Shown: piece by piece, positions 1-11,159 of the stretch
How the letters are laid out: each line of letters begins with the position of its first letter
How positions within the stretch are numbered: position 1 is the stretch's first letter
DNA from: Incurvaria masculella
Lineage: Eukaryota; Arthropoda; Insecta; Lepidoptera; Incurvariidae
DNA: 64,000 nucleotides
NCBI GenBank assembly: GCA_946894095.1
Contig: OX335642.1
Span: forward strand, 1,561,021 to 1,625,020
Reading direction: 5' to 3'
Program-made: the position numbers and the translations under genes
The notes under the pieces: generated by a model
What the model was told of the DNA's origin: nothing
The model's input: only the letters and a program-made list of their open reading frames with translations
Database searches by the model: none

Positions 1-480
1 ATTTCGTTTGTACTTTAAGTGCCTCCATCAGAGAAATTAAAATGACCAAAGCGTTCCTAGCATATAGGTGAAGTCACCTCTATGGCGCTAGATTGGTGGA
101 GGCGCCGGGTAACGTTTAAAACTTGATTCGCATATTAACGGCTGCCAAGTATAGAGGTGAAGAAATAACAGGAGAACGGATGGAACTAAAAAAGTGTTGA
201 CACGTCAATTGTGCCTTCGGAGGAATTTGGCCTTTGTGTTTCGGCATATTTGGTTTCGAATTTTGGTTTCACCTCCATGGATAATTCCAGACGTGACAAT
301 TATTCAATCCCCGAAATATCTTTTTTCTTTTCAAAATCTATGTAGAGTTTTACGATTACACACACATTTGTTCAAAACAATTCTTCGTCATTTATTTAAA
401 CTCTTGGCAGTCAAACGAAAATAATAAGTTACGTCACTGAGTCCGTTCACTCGGTCGGAAAAAATCTGTAAACCAATGAA
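1..480. other. No gene recognised
   Basis: Unclassified sequence. It contains a palindrome ATAGGTGAAGTCACCTCTAT at 64-83, a close relative of the one at 8030-8051. No frame with recognisable protein similarity. Confidence 0.5.
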
Positions 481-889
481 GTTTCATTGCGTGTTCTTCT
501 TCTCAGAGCTAATCTAATCCGCTGATCTATCAGTTTGTAACGTAACTTAGTTTAGTTTGACTACCAAAATACTAGAAATAAAATTGAACTAAATTTTCAA
601 TTCCGTCAAAAAAATCCAGCCGTGTAGGCCGGGCCTCGATTTAACGTTAAACGAAGCGTGCTCGTTAAATCGGCACGAAATTGTAAACTTAAGACTCGCC
701 GTGCTGACGAGCGTGTGGGGAGACTTAAATTTTAATGCTCATGTCTATCTTCACTGATACAATCACAGAACGCTTAAAAGATGCAGAAAAACTGTTCAGA
801 ACGTCTTTGAATTATATATGAAATAAAGATGAATATTTAAGTGTTGATTTAAAATATTTTGTGATTGAACATTATAATAATATCTTAAC

Positions 890-1430
890 AACCTGCTGGC
901 CATCCGTCTTTCCGTTCATCTGTCCGCTTATAACTTAAGAAAAATTCGCCCGATTTTGATGCGGCTTACAAATATTTTGTCATTAAACCTTGTGTTTTGT
1001 AAATATCATCAACAATTATTATCATAAATTATTGTAGCAGTAAGCTACATTATTTAACCTGGCTGATGCGTCGTCAGCTTTTTTTACGAGCGCCTCACGC
1101 GCCTGTCTATATTTTAGTGAATATACGATCATCAAAGAATACACTTGTCTCACTCCGGCCTTGCGAGTCGACATTTATTTTTCCGCTAAATTATCAACTT
1201 GCTGTCTGTCCGTCTTTCTGTCTGTCTGTCCGCTTATAACTTAAGAACCTTTCGCTTGATTTTGATACGGTTTATATCTACATATGATTTGATTTTAATT
1301 CCTAAATTAGGATCCTTACTATCATGTAAAATTACCTGAGGGGTGAATGGTGGGGTCAGATATGAAAGAAGACGTATACATCTTGTTTTATCGGATTTAA
1401 TGCGGGCGGAGCTGCGCGGTTACTAGTAAA
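890..1430 (-). repeat. Interspersed repeat with duplicated CTGTCTGTCC segment
   Basis: CATCTGTCCGCTTATAACTTA then AGAAAAATTCGCCCGATTTTG at 905-960 recurs as GTCTGTCCGCTTATAACTTA then AGAACCTTTCGCTTGATTTTG at 1222-1265. The block ends GCGGGCGGAGCTGCGCGG, which in reverse opens a common lepidopteran repeat. Orientation is an inference. Confidence 0.65.
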
Positions 1431-2039
1431 GTAAATAACAAAACCCGAAAGAGCTTTGGCTAGTGTTTGCAAGTTTTTCAGGATCCCACTTAATCGTAAA
1501 ATAATTCGGGGTATATCATTTGCTTAAAGCAGCATTCAATAATCTGTCTGTCGCAGTTCGCAGTTCTGTTGCAGATGACATATTCCGCTCATTTTATAAA
1601 TTTATATACATTTATTCAAAACATAGACAGGAGGGTGTATACGCAGATTGCGCATCGTTCATTCGCAGCTATTTCTGATCCTTAAAAATATGAAGTTACA
1701 AACTATAATTGTGCAGGCGAGAACAAGAAGCAGTCGTATTATTTATCTCATAAAATAATCAGCGCATTGACAATTACTTTCTTTCACTGAGCTGATGATA
1801 TATACCTGAAATAGGTTACTAAATTGACGATGGCTTTTACACCAGAGAATACTTGTAAGACTATACATATTATTGTATTAGCAACTTTGTTAATTAAGTA
1901 AGTTCGATTTCTAATCCATTTGCACTGAGGTTTGCTGTTTCTTTCGTTCTTGTTCTTTGCCTTAGCTGTTCTAACAGGAATTGCTTGGCAGTAGCTTTTA
2001 GATCTAAGTATGTATTTCATTACTATTGTCGAAAAAGAA

Positions 2040-2243
2040 GTAAAGTTTCTTTGCGGATTCTTTTTTACTGTTTGATAGAATCCACGGATCTATCCATTTT
2101 TGACGTAACTCAGTGTAGTTTGACTACCAGAAAAGTTTAAACAAATTTAACTGCATAGAGTTGTAAGATATTGCTTTTTAGCGATAAGCTCGCCCTTTAC
2201 ATGTATGTATCAAAGAGTAAATAAATAAATAAATAAATAAACA
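2040..2243 (+). mobile_element. LINE 3' UTR with AAATAAAT tail
   Basis: GACGTAACTCAGTGTAGTTTG, TTGTAAGATATTGCTTTTTAG, CGATAAGCTCGCCCTTTACAT, then five AAAT units. The same 3' end occurs inverted at 32400-32500 and, diverged, at 51095-51185. Its upstream part also matches 500-600 (GTAACGTAACTTAGTTTAG). Confidence 0.8.
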
Positions 2244-2689
2244 AAAGACGGTTAGCATTAAAATATTTAATGTTACTAATAAAATATGGGCTTACTATAA
2301 TGGATTTATAAGCAGCGGCGTAAATAAATCCACCAATTAGTTATCTAACTGACTATCAGATCACTAAAAAATCGCCCCCAAGGCACTTTAAAAGGCGATA
2401 AAGTACTTCAATCAAGGAACTGGAAACATATCTATTTGTATTACTTGCATAACAAAGCCTATCTCGTAAAATGGAACGATATCTACAACAGTCGTCTCGA
2501 TATGACAAATGACCAGATACTAAATGAAATATGTGAAATCACCAAAAGGTGTGTCCGGTGTCTCCGAAAGGGGTACAATTTCTGTCGAAACCAGAATGAG
2601 ATTATTCTGAAGCCCTCTATTTTCTGCAGGAACCATTCTTTTTCGACATCTCTTTGCGGTTTTTAGAAACTAAGATATTTGAAAAAAGT

Positions 2690-3115
2690 CCAAAAGAAAC
2701 GGTAACAAATTGGCGAGTTCTTTTTAAATAACTCTTGAATTTACAATCATTTAAATGTATCAATTATAAATAGTAATACGTTGACCAATTTTAAGATTAA
2801 GTTGAAAGAATATTTATTGTACCCCCCATTTTAAAATTTAGAAGAATTTTTCAATGACTCTAATAGCAATTAAAACCTTCATATAATAATTATAATAATA
2901 CATATAACATTTGAAATTTCCATATTATAGTTTTTTAATGATAATGATTTTAAAAAAATATTTAATTTAATTTAAATGTTAGTTTTTGTATAATTATAAT
3001 TGTAATTTTCAATAATTTGTAAATTTGATGTAATGATTTTATTTTAATGTATTATAACATGTGCACGGCCCGCAAGGGTTATTTATGCTCAATAAATATA
3101 AATAAATAAATATTA
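2690..3115 (+). mobile_element. LINE 3' end with C-terminal RT tail
   Basis: NTLTNFKIKLKEYLLYPPF then stop (about 2778-2835) is the typical end of a LINE ORF2. An AT-rich 3' UTR follows, with CACGGCCCGCAAGGGTTATTT and a tail AAATAAATAAATATTAATAA ending near 3115. Confidence 0.72.
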
Positions 3116-3141
3116 ATAAAAATTTGAAACAAAGGAAGAAA

Positions 3142-3527
3142 GCCTCGGTGGCCCAGTGGCGCGACACTTCGGCGATCGCTCTCCGAAGTTAAGCAACGCT
3201 GGGTCCGGTCTGGTCTTGGATGGGTGACCATTCGACCGTTGAGAGAGGCTGGCCGTGGTTCGGATTCCACGTTAAGCTGTAGGTCCCCTTCCTTACTTAC
3301 TAGGTGGGAGGGTTTATCCCGCCCGGGTTGGTACCATCGCATTGGATGAACGATGGTCGAAGCGGCAATGAAAATTGTCCGTGTTTTCCATCCAGTTCAA
3401 TGTAGCCGTGCAATATAAGGAAGGTCCTGGCATGGCACCTAGTTCCCATGTGGTGTGTTGGGCTAATACCATGACAGAACTTGTGGTATTAGCCATCCAT
3501 GTCCAGTCACATAAAAAAAAAAAAAAA
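3142..3527 (+). mobile_element. 5S rRNA-headed SINE, full length with poly-A tail
   Basis: The first ~110 bp hold CTCCGAAGTTAAGCAACGC, GGGTCCGGTCTGGTCTTGG and ATGGGTGACC, which correspond to the internal promoter half of 5S rRNA (A box, intermediate element, C box). The rest is a shared SINE body: CCGCCCGGGTTGGTACCATC, GATGGTCGAAGCGGCAATG, TTCCATCCAGTTCAATGTAG, TCCTGGCATGGCACCTA and TTAGCCATCCATGTCCAGTC, then a run of A at 3512-3527. It is nearly identical to 14784-15173, so the family is young. Confidence 0.92.
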
Positions 3528-3927
3528 CCGTTTTTTTTTTATTTGTAGTAATATCACTATCTTCGGAACCCTTGCTGCGCGAGTCAAAGTTGCACCTGTA
3601 CGGTGGTTTGTCAACTTAACCATATTCGTGTATTCGTTTATTTCCTGCTTTCGATGTAAATACAGTATCGGATTCTTCATTATTTACATATATAATCGGG
3701 AATTATTGCGATCTGAATATAAGCGGTCAGAAAATAAAATACCGAAATACCTTTGAAGCACTGAGTCTAACGGATGTAAATAAGACCACACCATATTTCG
3801 CTAGACTATGAAACGATTTTAATCTTAGACAGGAGATTCACTGTTCACTTTGAATACGTGACCCTTTTTGCTAATTAATATTTTGTGTAGTTCTGTTTTT
3901 ATTATTTAAGGAAATGTATTTGGTTTT

Positions 3928-4192
3928 TTTTATGTAACTGGACATGGATAATAACACAACGCAGGGCGACATGCCAGAATCTTCTCTTTATGAGCACGGC
4001 TATACTGAACTAGATTAAAATGATGAAAACATTTTCGTTTATTTTGACCTGACCCTTCCTAGTCGGTGTAGGTTACATACAATTTCGGACTCATATAGAT
4101 AAAGAAAGTGGCGCATTAACGGGGCGGGGATGGGACACATGATCCCTGGCATGAGAAGCAAGGCATCGCGTTCTTGAGCTACAAGGCTTACA
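3928..4192 (-). mobile_element. tRNA-headed SINE, degenerate
   Basis: Plus-strand TTTTATGTAACTGGACATGG, GGCGACATGCCAGAATCTTC and GAGCACGGCTATACTGAAC are the reversed tail and body. TGATCCCTGGCATGAGAAGC and GAGCTACAAGGC near 4140-4190 are the reversed tRNA-like head. The middle is heavily mutated or deleted. Confidence 0.7.
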
Positions 4193-4199
4193 ATGTACA

Positions 4200-5479
4200 G
4201 TTATTATTTCTTATTTTGTTTACAAGCTAGCAAATAAGTAACCTTCTTACTAATATGTGTACATTCATCCCATTATTAACCACTTTTTTTATTACCACCT
4301 CTCACAAAATTCAGACGTATGTTTGCCTATCTTACTAGATTTTAATGCTATTTTGTAATACGAATCAAGAGCTTCATTCTCCATTCACTAAAATGCTAAA
4401 TTAGCTGTAGGTTAAGCAGTGGCATATTAAAGAAATCAGGTGAACACAGACCGTTTTTCGTCGTATTTCATCTATAGTATTCTCACGTATTCTAGTGACG
4501 AACTACAAAAAAACCGTGGCGCCATGTGCTAGCGAAAGCTCTCTGATGGCAGACATCAAATCTCCAATGACTTTTATAGACACCAGGGTAAGAGTCCGAA
4601 TTATTTTTGGTAACGGTACCCGCATAAAAGCATAGGAATTTAGGAAGGTGAACATCGAAGTGTAGTAATTAATTAGGTTCAATAACTAAATCATTTAGTA
4701 GTAAATAGTAGTAGGTATAATAATGAATTAATTAATTGGGTATGGAACCCTAAAAATCTAACGGTGCGCGATGAAAAGCTCGCATGCTGGCTACTCGCAA
4801 GCGATTTACTAGCAGTGACACAATACACATGCCGTTGGCACAACTGAAACAGCTAAATGCATGTATTCATGCGAGCTACTGGCACGTGTATCTGCGGCTC
4901 AATCGAGCTGCCTCCGAGTTTCGGTTGTTATTCCTGTCCTTCCATGCTCGCTGATGAGGGCGACCAATTTTCACTTTCATGCGAATTATATCTTTCATGC
5001 TGTTTTTTTCTCATTCGTATTTATAGAAAATCGTAATATAAAACTAAGGTAATTTTAATATCAATAAGGGAAGTTAAGGGAACCCCAATTTTATGCTTAG
5101 ATTCTGGAATAAATTCGATGACGCGAAATTTGGAAAATCTTCAGAATTACATTTTCGATTGAAATTAATGAGCGTATAATATGGACGGAACCTCGTCGGC
5201 TGTGAAGAATTTCCGTAAAGACGACCTACATTTTCTTTGAAGTAACATTTTCAATATGTCAATCACACATAGCTCGATTTCGGATTGCTTATTTCTTGCT
5301 TCTTGCCTGTCGGCTTTGCTAACGTCGCTCAGAGGGGTAGCATTGTGGCATTCCAAGAATAACCTATTCCTATGAAAATAATCAGACTCCACATTTCGAA
5401 GGAAAAACTAATATTCAAACTTATAAATTTAATATTTAACCTGCCGTTTTTCTTACCAAGATATGTTATTGTGTACAAT
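4200..5479. other. No gene recognised
   Basis: AT-rich unclassified DNA. 4935-4955 holds part of the CCTTCCATGCTCGCTGATG repeat. Short frames on both strands resemble nothing known. Confidence 0.5.
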
Positions 5480-5582
5480 GAAATCGTATTCAGAGAGCAC
5501 CTGTCAAAGCTTAGTACGATATTACCACCGGACTAACGGCGGATTAAAGTTAGTCCGCCCACTTTAAATACACCTGTAGGAT
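5480..5582 (-). mobile_element. Small MITE, second copy
   Basis: AATCGTATTCAGAGAG at one end and GGATTAAAGTTAGTCCGCCC toward the other are the reverse complement of 42899-43013. The inner GGACTAACGGCGGATTAAAG is itself part of a palindrome with TTAGTCCGCC. Confidence 0.65.
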
Positions 5583-5699
5583 GTTAGAGTTAATCCTGGC
5601 TGGGTACGTCACATTTAATGAAAGATCATCATAGCGGCAAAGTAAATTGTTTTTTTTTAGTTGAAAATTTTGAAATTTTAAATTGATTTTTTTTTATTG

Positions 5700-5845
5700 A
5701 ACTGAATTTCCATTCAGTTCAATGTCGCCATGCTCATAAAGGGAATGTCCTGGCATGGCTCCAAATTCCTTCAGGAAAGCGGTGCGTCGGACTAATATCA
5801 TGACGATGGCTGTGGCATTAGCCATCCATGTCCATTTACATTAAC
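5700..5845 (+). mobile_element. SINE body fragment, 5'-truncated
   Basis: TTCCATTCAGTTCAATGTCG, GTCCTGGCATGGCTCC and CATTAGCCATCCATGTCC match the last third of the shared SINE body. Confidence 0.82.
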
Positions 5846-6139
5846 GGGCAAACGGCATATTTTTTTCTCACAACCGGAAATCGAAGCTGTGACCATGAAC
5901 AGAAACAAAAGGCCGATCAAGCTTCCTTCTTCAATCCTGATTTGCATACAGCGGTCGTTTTGCTAATTTTATGAGTTCGGGTTCTCGGGGAGCGACTGGG
6001 GGGCGATATCTTTATATTTTTATGTCCTTTATTTAAGATTAGATACATACATATGTATAGTTTAAGCAATCTGTTCTGTGGCGATCAAATTTTGGATTTC
6101 TCTGCCAACGTACGCTTCCCAAGAATATTTTCGCGATCA

Positions 6140-6215
6140 CATTTTATCGAGCTCCGGTCGGGCGAATGTCCAAAGGAAATTGTCCCGAGTTGAGCCGGAA
6201 ACCTCAGATAGTTTG
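6140..6215 (+). repeat. Short interspersed repeat, copy 1
   Basis: ATCGAGCTCCGGTCGGGCGAA, TGTCCAAAGGAAATTGTCCC and GCCGGAAACCTCAGATAG. It recurs inverted at 13405-13500. Confidence 0.7.
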
Positions 6216-6309
6216 TATATTTATAACCACGTCTTCTTTTCTGTCATATTTTGTGTGACTGGATATGGAAAGCTAAGCTAATGAAGTATTCGCCCAACAC
6301 ATTGAACAA

Positions 6310-6755
6310 AAAAAGAGCAACTGTTAACTTTTTTAACACAGTTTAAAACTGTCATAACTATTAATGTTTTTCGGTAAGTTTTTATAAGTGAGCCAACACA
6401 GTAAATGTTAAACGGTTATTTTAACCGAATAAACAGTACCGCTCGGCAAAATAACACATGTGACAGATAAGATGATTTTGAAACGGTTATCTTAACTGAT
6501 TAAACATTACGGCTGACTACAAATGAGGCGTGCAACACTTTTTTCATATTGGAGAGTACCTTTTAACTAAATAGAGGACATAAGTAAGAATGTAAAAAAT
6601 ACTAAAGCTAGAAACATTTTTCACACATTTGGAGAAACCACACCGTTAAAAAAGCAATTAAAGGATACAGTAAAATTTAATGTTTAAGGCGAACTGTTTT
6701 CACTTAGTAAGAGTTACCAATTTACTTGGTTTGCTCTATTTTAATGTTGTAAGAC
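6310..6755 (+). repeat. Direct repeat, copy 1 (about 440 bp)
   Basis: Shares with 7868-8308: CATAACTATTAATG-like start, GTGAGCCAACACAG, AACAGTACCGCTCGGC, ATGATTTTGAAACGG, TTACGGCTGACTACAAATGAGG, AATTTACTTGGTTTGC. No coding content recognised. Confidence 0.72.
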
Positions 6756-6759
6756 GGTT

Positions 6760-7867
6760 GTTACTATCGAAATTACAGTTAGATTCGCTGATTCTCTTTT
6801 CAGTGTTCAAATGTTCCCAAGCTCACCAAGACACAATCATATCGGAAATTAAGTTTGAAATTTAAGGAGCCTTTAGTTATTCTAAGAAATTTTAAAATAC
6901 CCTGAAATAAATTATCTTAGTAATAAGTAACTTTATTGACTATCTATGCAACAGGCTAAATACTCTATGGTTACTTATTTACAATCTCATAATTAGGGTG
7001 CTTGATATAAATGCAAAACATCATCTTGTTTTTGTAAGTCAGCAGTTTGGGTAACGTTACATGAATAACTTTATATGTATACCCCTAATTGTACATGTCA
7101 ATATTCACTGACACAATAGAAAAATAAGGACCATTATCCTGTTCTTGCGTTTTTTGCCCTTCATAATTGTAATTTATGGGGTTAATTAAAAGATCAAATG
7201 TAGTTTCCATAAAGATAGAGTTTCCACATCGTTTAAAAATGAAAGGAAATCATTGAAAAGACAGAATATATATCAATGTAGTGAAATAAACAAAAGGGAA
7301 TACAATACATAAATACGTGAATAAAAATCACATATTTCTCTAAATTATGATCATTAGATAAAATAATATTTTTTCCAAGCAGCACATGAAGCAGGACGAT
7401 TCATTATTTTTTAGTCACATTAATATGCACAGCTAACAACGAATACGGTCGCCACTTAGTTAAGTAGGCCCATTTCCTTAAAACCACTAAGTAAATCTGT
7501 CATTAGTGGCTCTTAACTCCGGACGCGAAGACCTGCCCGTTCGAGAGGTCGTGGAGTTGACACTAATACAATGATAAATTTAATTATAAATAATAAAAAT
7601 AATCTCTTCAATCGTATTTACAAAAATGTATTAAATTATCTAGCAATTAGCTGGTTGCATGGCTTTTTTATTACCTTAAAAATCACATGAAATAAAGTCT
7701 CGATTGATCGTCTACTTTAAAATTCATCAAATATAAAGTTGTACTGCCATTTTCAATTGATTTTCATTGCATAGCGAGTTAGGATTAAGTTGTTTATGCA
7801 ACTAGCCCAGTGCGATACAAAGAGTGAATTTATTTCATTGTGTTGCGAAAACTAAAAAAAAATATTT
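6760..7867. other. No gene recognised; spacer between the two direct repeats
   Basis: AT-rich, with no frame or repeat recognised. If the flanking 6.3- and 7.9-kb copies are ends of one element, this is its interior. Confidence 0.45.
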
Positions 7868-8308
7868 CTTACTGTTCTCTTTTTTAGCACAGTTAAAATT
7901 AAGTCATTTATGCTAAATTGATTCCTTTTACTATTAGTGTATTACGGTGAGTATCTAAAAATTAGCCAAAACAGTTGTTTGAACCGATTGAACAGTATTG
8001 CTTGGTGAAAAGAAGACGTGTGACCGACATGGAGGCGAAGTCACCTCCATGGTGACCGATCAGATCATTTTGAAACGGTGACGGCTGACTTTAAATCAGG
8101 CGTGCAATTGACAATTTTCTAGAGTTACAATAATTTTAATAGATTAGACAGTACCTGTTTACTGAATATAAAATCTAAGTAAGAGTTTTAAAAAAAAATC
8201 TTAATCTTGAAAAAAAATCACAGGTTTAGGAAAAAAGAAGGGACACAGTTAATCTTATGGTTAACTGTTTTTCACTAATTTACTTAGTTGGCTTTATTTG
8301 AACGTTGC
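7868..8308 (+). repeat. Direct repeat, copy 2, with inserted palindrome
   Basis: AATTAGCCAAAACAG, AACAGTATTGCTTGG, ATCATTTTGAAACGG, GACGGCTGACTTTAAATCAGG and AATTTACTTAGTTGGC align with copy 1. About 30 bp (8028-8058, around ATGGAGGCGAAGTCACCTCC) is extra compared with copy 1. Confidence 0.72.
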
Positions 8309-8712
8309 ACAAAGGTTGTTGAAGACTACCAAGTTACAGGTTTGAGGAAAGGCATCCGCCGGTCGACAATTCCATATCCTGGCGGTGCGGCAGAGATATG
8401 AGTTTGAGAAACGGTTCGTTCTCAAAAGCCTAATGTCAACCACAAGGGGGTGCTCTGATTTTCTGCGGCTGGTGCTCCGGACATAGGTAGGATGGGGAGG
8501 AATGAGGGATGCAAGTTCCACAGAGCAACGTCCATGGTAGTACCTGTAGAACAGACTGATCGACCCCACAAACCGTCTGTGACTCAGTGACTCCAAGCCA
8601 GCGGTGATTTGTGGGTCTACTAGGCGGACCGCTCGGCGCTGAATCGAGTCCAAGGACGCCAGCAGGTACTGGGCACTACCTTCTCATATGTGGCTACAGT
8701 ATTCTACCTTGT
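8294..8712 (-). mobile_element. Jockey-like LINE fragment, C-terminus of ORF2
   Basis: The minus-strand frame reads AQYLLASLDSIQRRAVRLVD, then LSHRRFVGSISLFYRYYHG, RCSVELASLIPP and RTARIWNCRPADAFP, the conserved tail after the RT domain of Jockey-type elements. It is open from 8653 to 8294, with one stop just upstream (EYCSHI*). No poly-A or AATAAA-type tail is obvious. Confidence 0.85.
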
Positions 8713-9439
8713 AATCACCTTGTGTATCAGCTTGTTGGTCACGCGAAATAACCGCCATCTTGCCGGAGTATCTATGACGTAGTGTCTGGATAGTTGACTA
8801 TGTACTAGAGCATAAGGCGTGTAATCTGAAGGTTACTGTCTAGACGAAAATTAACTTGCTCACGTTCAAATAAATTCAATTACAATGCTCTTTATATTAG
8901 ATGGTGGAGAGCAGCGACTGAAACTAATCCCTGTAGCGGCAGAGCCACTGAAGAGAAAGGAATGAGAATTGGCATACGGTCCATATCGTATCTCCGTCGT
9001 ATGGTCAAAGTGACCATATAATTGTATGGGAATCCGGCAGATCGTCGTATACCACACAGTCGAAACATCCGCACCTCGAAAGTGTGGGTCCGTCACTCGA
9101 AGTGTTACCAATTGAAAATGATGTTGTTTCGTTAATTGAAGTACGGTTTATTTTTATCAAAATGCTATTAAAACATTGAATTTTAAGACAATCATTGTCG
9201 ATATAGCCTCCTGGCACGGATAATGGCACCAATTCCTACGGCAAAGGCATTCTGTTCCATTCCCGACGGAGCACTGCCTTCAGCGTATCCACACTTTCAT
9301 ATTTTTTTTGTTGGCAGGGCAGCCTCCAAAACAGACCATATCGAGAAGTCCATTGGATGCAAGTCTGAAGAAATGAACCGAGGAACTTACTTAACTAACC
9401 TTTTGAAATTTTGCACGTTATCATAAAATATGTCACAGT
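8713..9439. other. No gene recognised
   Basis: Overlapping short frames on both strands (8866-9426) do not resemble known proteins. Composition is slightly less AT-rich than the surroundings. Confidence 0.4.
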
Positions 9440-10798
9440 CAAATACAGATTCGTTGTATAATTGACACATACGACGGACAGGATCCCTGATTCCAGCTTA
9501 ACGCAGTTAACGCGGAACCATGCCGTACTGCAAGTTGCACGAGAGGGAATTCGGAGCGGCACTAAATCTAATAGAGAAATACTGTCAAACTTGTTGTTGC
9601 AAATTTTAAACAAATTCATGACATCAATCACCTTCCTTCTAGCATATAATTTTTGACCTTCGTAGACATAGAGAAGCTTTTCATACGACCTGCGTGGACT
9701 ACTCATCCTAAAGCTTAAAGATCGCAAGAACTTTTTTTGGGTCAATGTAAATGCTATAATGTGGCGCCCAAACAGATGTGCAGTATTCCAGTTGGGATCG
9801 AATGAGCGTACAATTAAGTAATTATATGTCTGCCTACAGAACCAATACGGTAAAAACAACTAAACAAGTAAATGAATAAATAAATAATTAAATAAATAAG
9901 AAAAACAGCTGATCTGGTTGTATGTAGCTGAACGCCCCCTCTTGTGTCCCGCGCCGCCGTCTCTATACGGATCGGATGGCGCGAGCCGCGCCCCTGGAGC
10001 TGCAATGGGGTGCAGGGAGTGCAGGATCGGGAATCGGGAGCCGATCCTGAAACATAACATATATATCGTAAAAAGCAGTAATATTTTGGCATTCGCCGTT
10101 ATCAAACTGAATTTTATTTGCTATGGCAACGGTGTTTTTAATTTTACACTACTTTTTTACTACAATTAAGTAATAAATACGTCGACGGTTTTCTAAAACA
10201 TTTACTAACTCTAAGAACAAAACCAAGCATTCTGTAAGCTTTATTAATTATGTTGTAGATATGGATGTCAAAATGTAGTTTTGTATCAAATTGGACACAT
10301 CAATCTCTAATGTTTTTGACACGCTCCAAGAAATGGTCGCCAATGCGGTAGTTAAAAGTGACATCATTACGATTTTTAGTAAAAGATATGCAGTTGCATT
10401 TAGATAAGCTCAGAAACATTTTATTCGTAGCGCAATTGTTTACGAAAGAGTCAAGCTCGTTCTGAATAAGTGAACAGTCATCAACAGTCCGAATAGTTGC
10501 GAAGATTTGTATATCATCGGCATACATAAGAAAGGAACATTAAAACACCTAATAACATCATTGTAAATAAAAGAAAAGTAACGGGCCCAATATGCAACCT
10601 TATGGGACCCCAGAGTCGAAATTTTCCCAGTTAGATGTGTAACCCTTGAGGGTGACTGCTTGCTTTCTTTTGCTGAGGTATGAAGAGAACCATCTCAGTA
10701 AGTTCTTCTTCGTAGTTACATGAGATTTGTTTAAAGTTAATAATGATTTGACACTGAAAGTACTAGTAAAGTCCCATCTTGGTGTGAATTGAGCCTTC
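9440..10798 (-). mobile_element. LINE (non-LTR retrotransposon) reverse-transcriptase relic, split by an insertion
   Basis: On the minus strand WFSSYLSKRKQAVTLKGY and SGVP*G (stop where VPQG is usual) are followed by MYADDIQIF, the catalytic YADD box. Next come KAYRMLGFVLRVSKCFRKP, a 339-bp insertion at 9823-10161, then SQLEYCTSVWAPHYSIYID, and in another frame KKFLRSLSFRMSS, RKVIDVMNLFKICNNK and LLDLVPLRIPSR. The order is that of a Jockey/CR1-like RT followed by its C-terminal tail. There are stops at VPQG and after KNIRD and several frameshifts; the 5' side is cut at the SINE fragment at 10799. Confidence 0.9.
9823..10161. mobile_element. 339-bp insertion with 13-bp target-site duplication
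   Basis: ACAATTAAGTAAT occurs at 9810-9822 and at 10162-10174. Removing one copy plus 9823-10161 restores a continuous LINE frame across the junction (YLLLNC joined to TLIRSQLEYC). The insert has an AT-rich part with AATAAATAAATAAT near 9875 and a GC-rich core at 9930-10050 (CGCGAGCCGCGCCCCTGGAG, GGATCGGGAATCGGGAGCCG). No terminal inverted repeats and no coding frame were seen. A 13-bp duplication suggests insertion by target-primed reverse transcription, but the family is not recognised. Confidence 0.82.
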
Positions 10799-11010
10799 AA
10801 ACCGCCCGGGTTGATACCATCGCATTGGATGAACGATGGTCAAAGCAGCACTGAAAATTGTCCGTGTCTTCCATCTAGTTCAATGTAACTATGGAATAAA
10901 AGGAAGGTGGCACTTAGTTCCCATGCGGTGTTTTGAAATAATATAGTATGAATATTGAATAATAATTACAGTATGTGTGGTATTTATCTCCATCCCTATC
11001 CAAAAACATA
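10799..11010 (+). mobile_element. SINE body fragment abutting the LINE relic
   Basis: ACCGCCCGGGTTGATACCATC, GAACGATGGTCAAAGCAGC and TTCCATCTAGTTCAATGTAA match the shared body. The end past 10930 is strongly diverged but still shows GTGGTATTTATCTCCATCCC. The junction at 10799 truncates the LINE on its 5' side. Confidence 0.78.
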
Positions 11011-11159
11011 AACAAAATGTACTTCTCGATCTATGCAACAATTGATGATCAATCCATCAGAGTGAAACCAATGGCTTTCGTTCTTTATTCTTCTGCGATT
11101 TCTATAACCCTAAACGCGGATCATAAATAGAACTCACCCTTCAATAAAATATTCACCTC

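Noticed and set aside
1784..2020. A 78-residue minus-strand gene
   Set aside because: No similarity recognised; AT-rich, directly upstream of a LINE 3' end and probably part of it.
3180..3250. A 5S rRNA gene
   Set aside because: Only the internal promoter half of 5S is present, and it is fused to a SINE body that occurs many times in the window.
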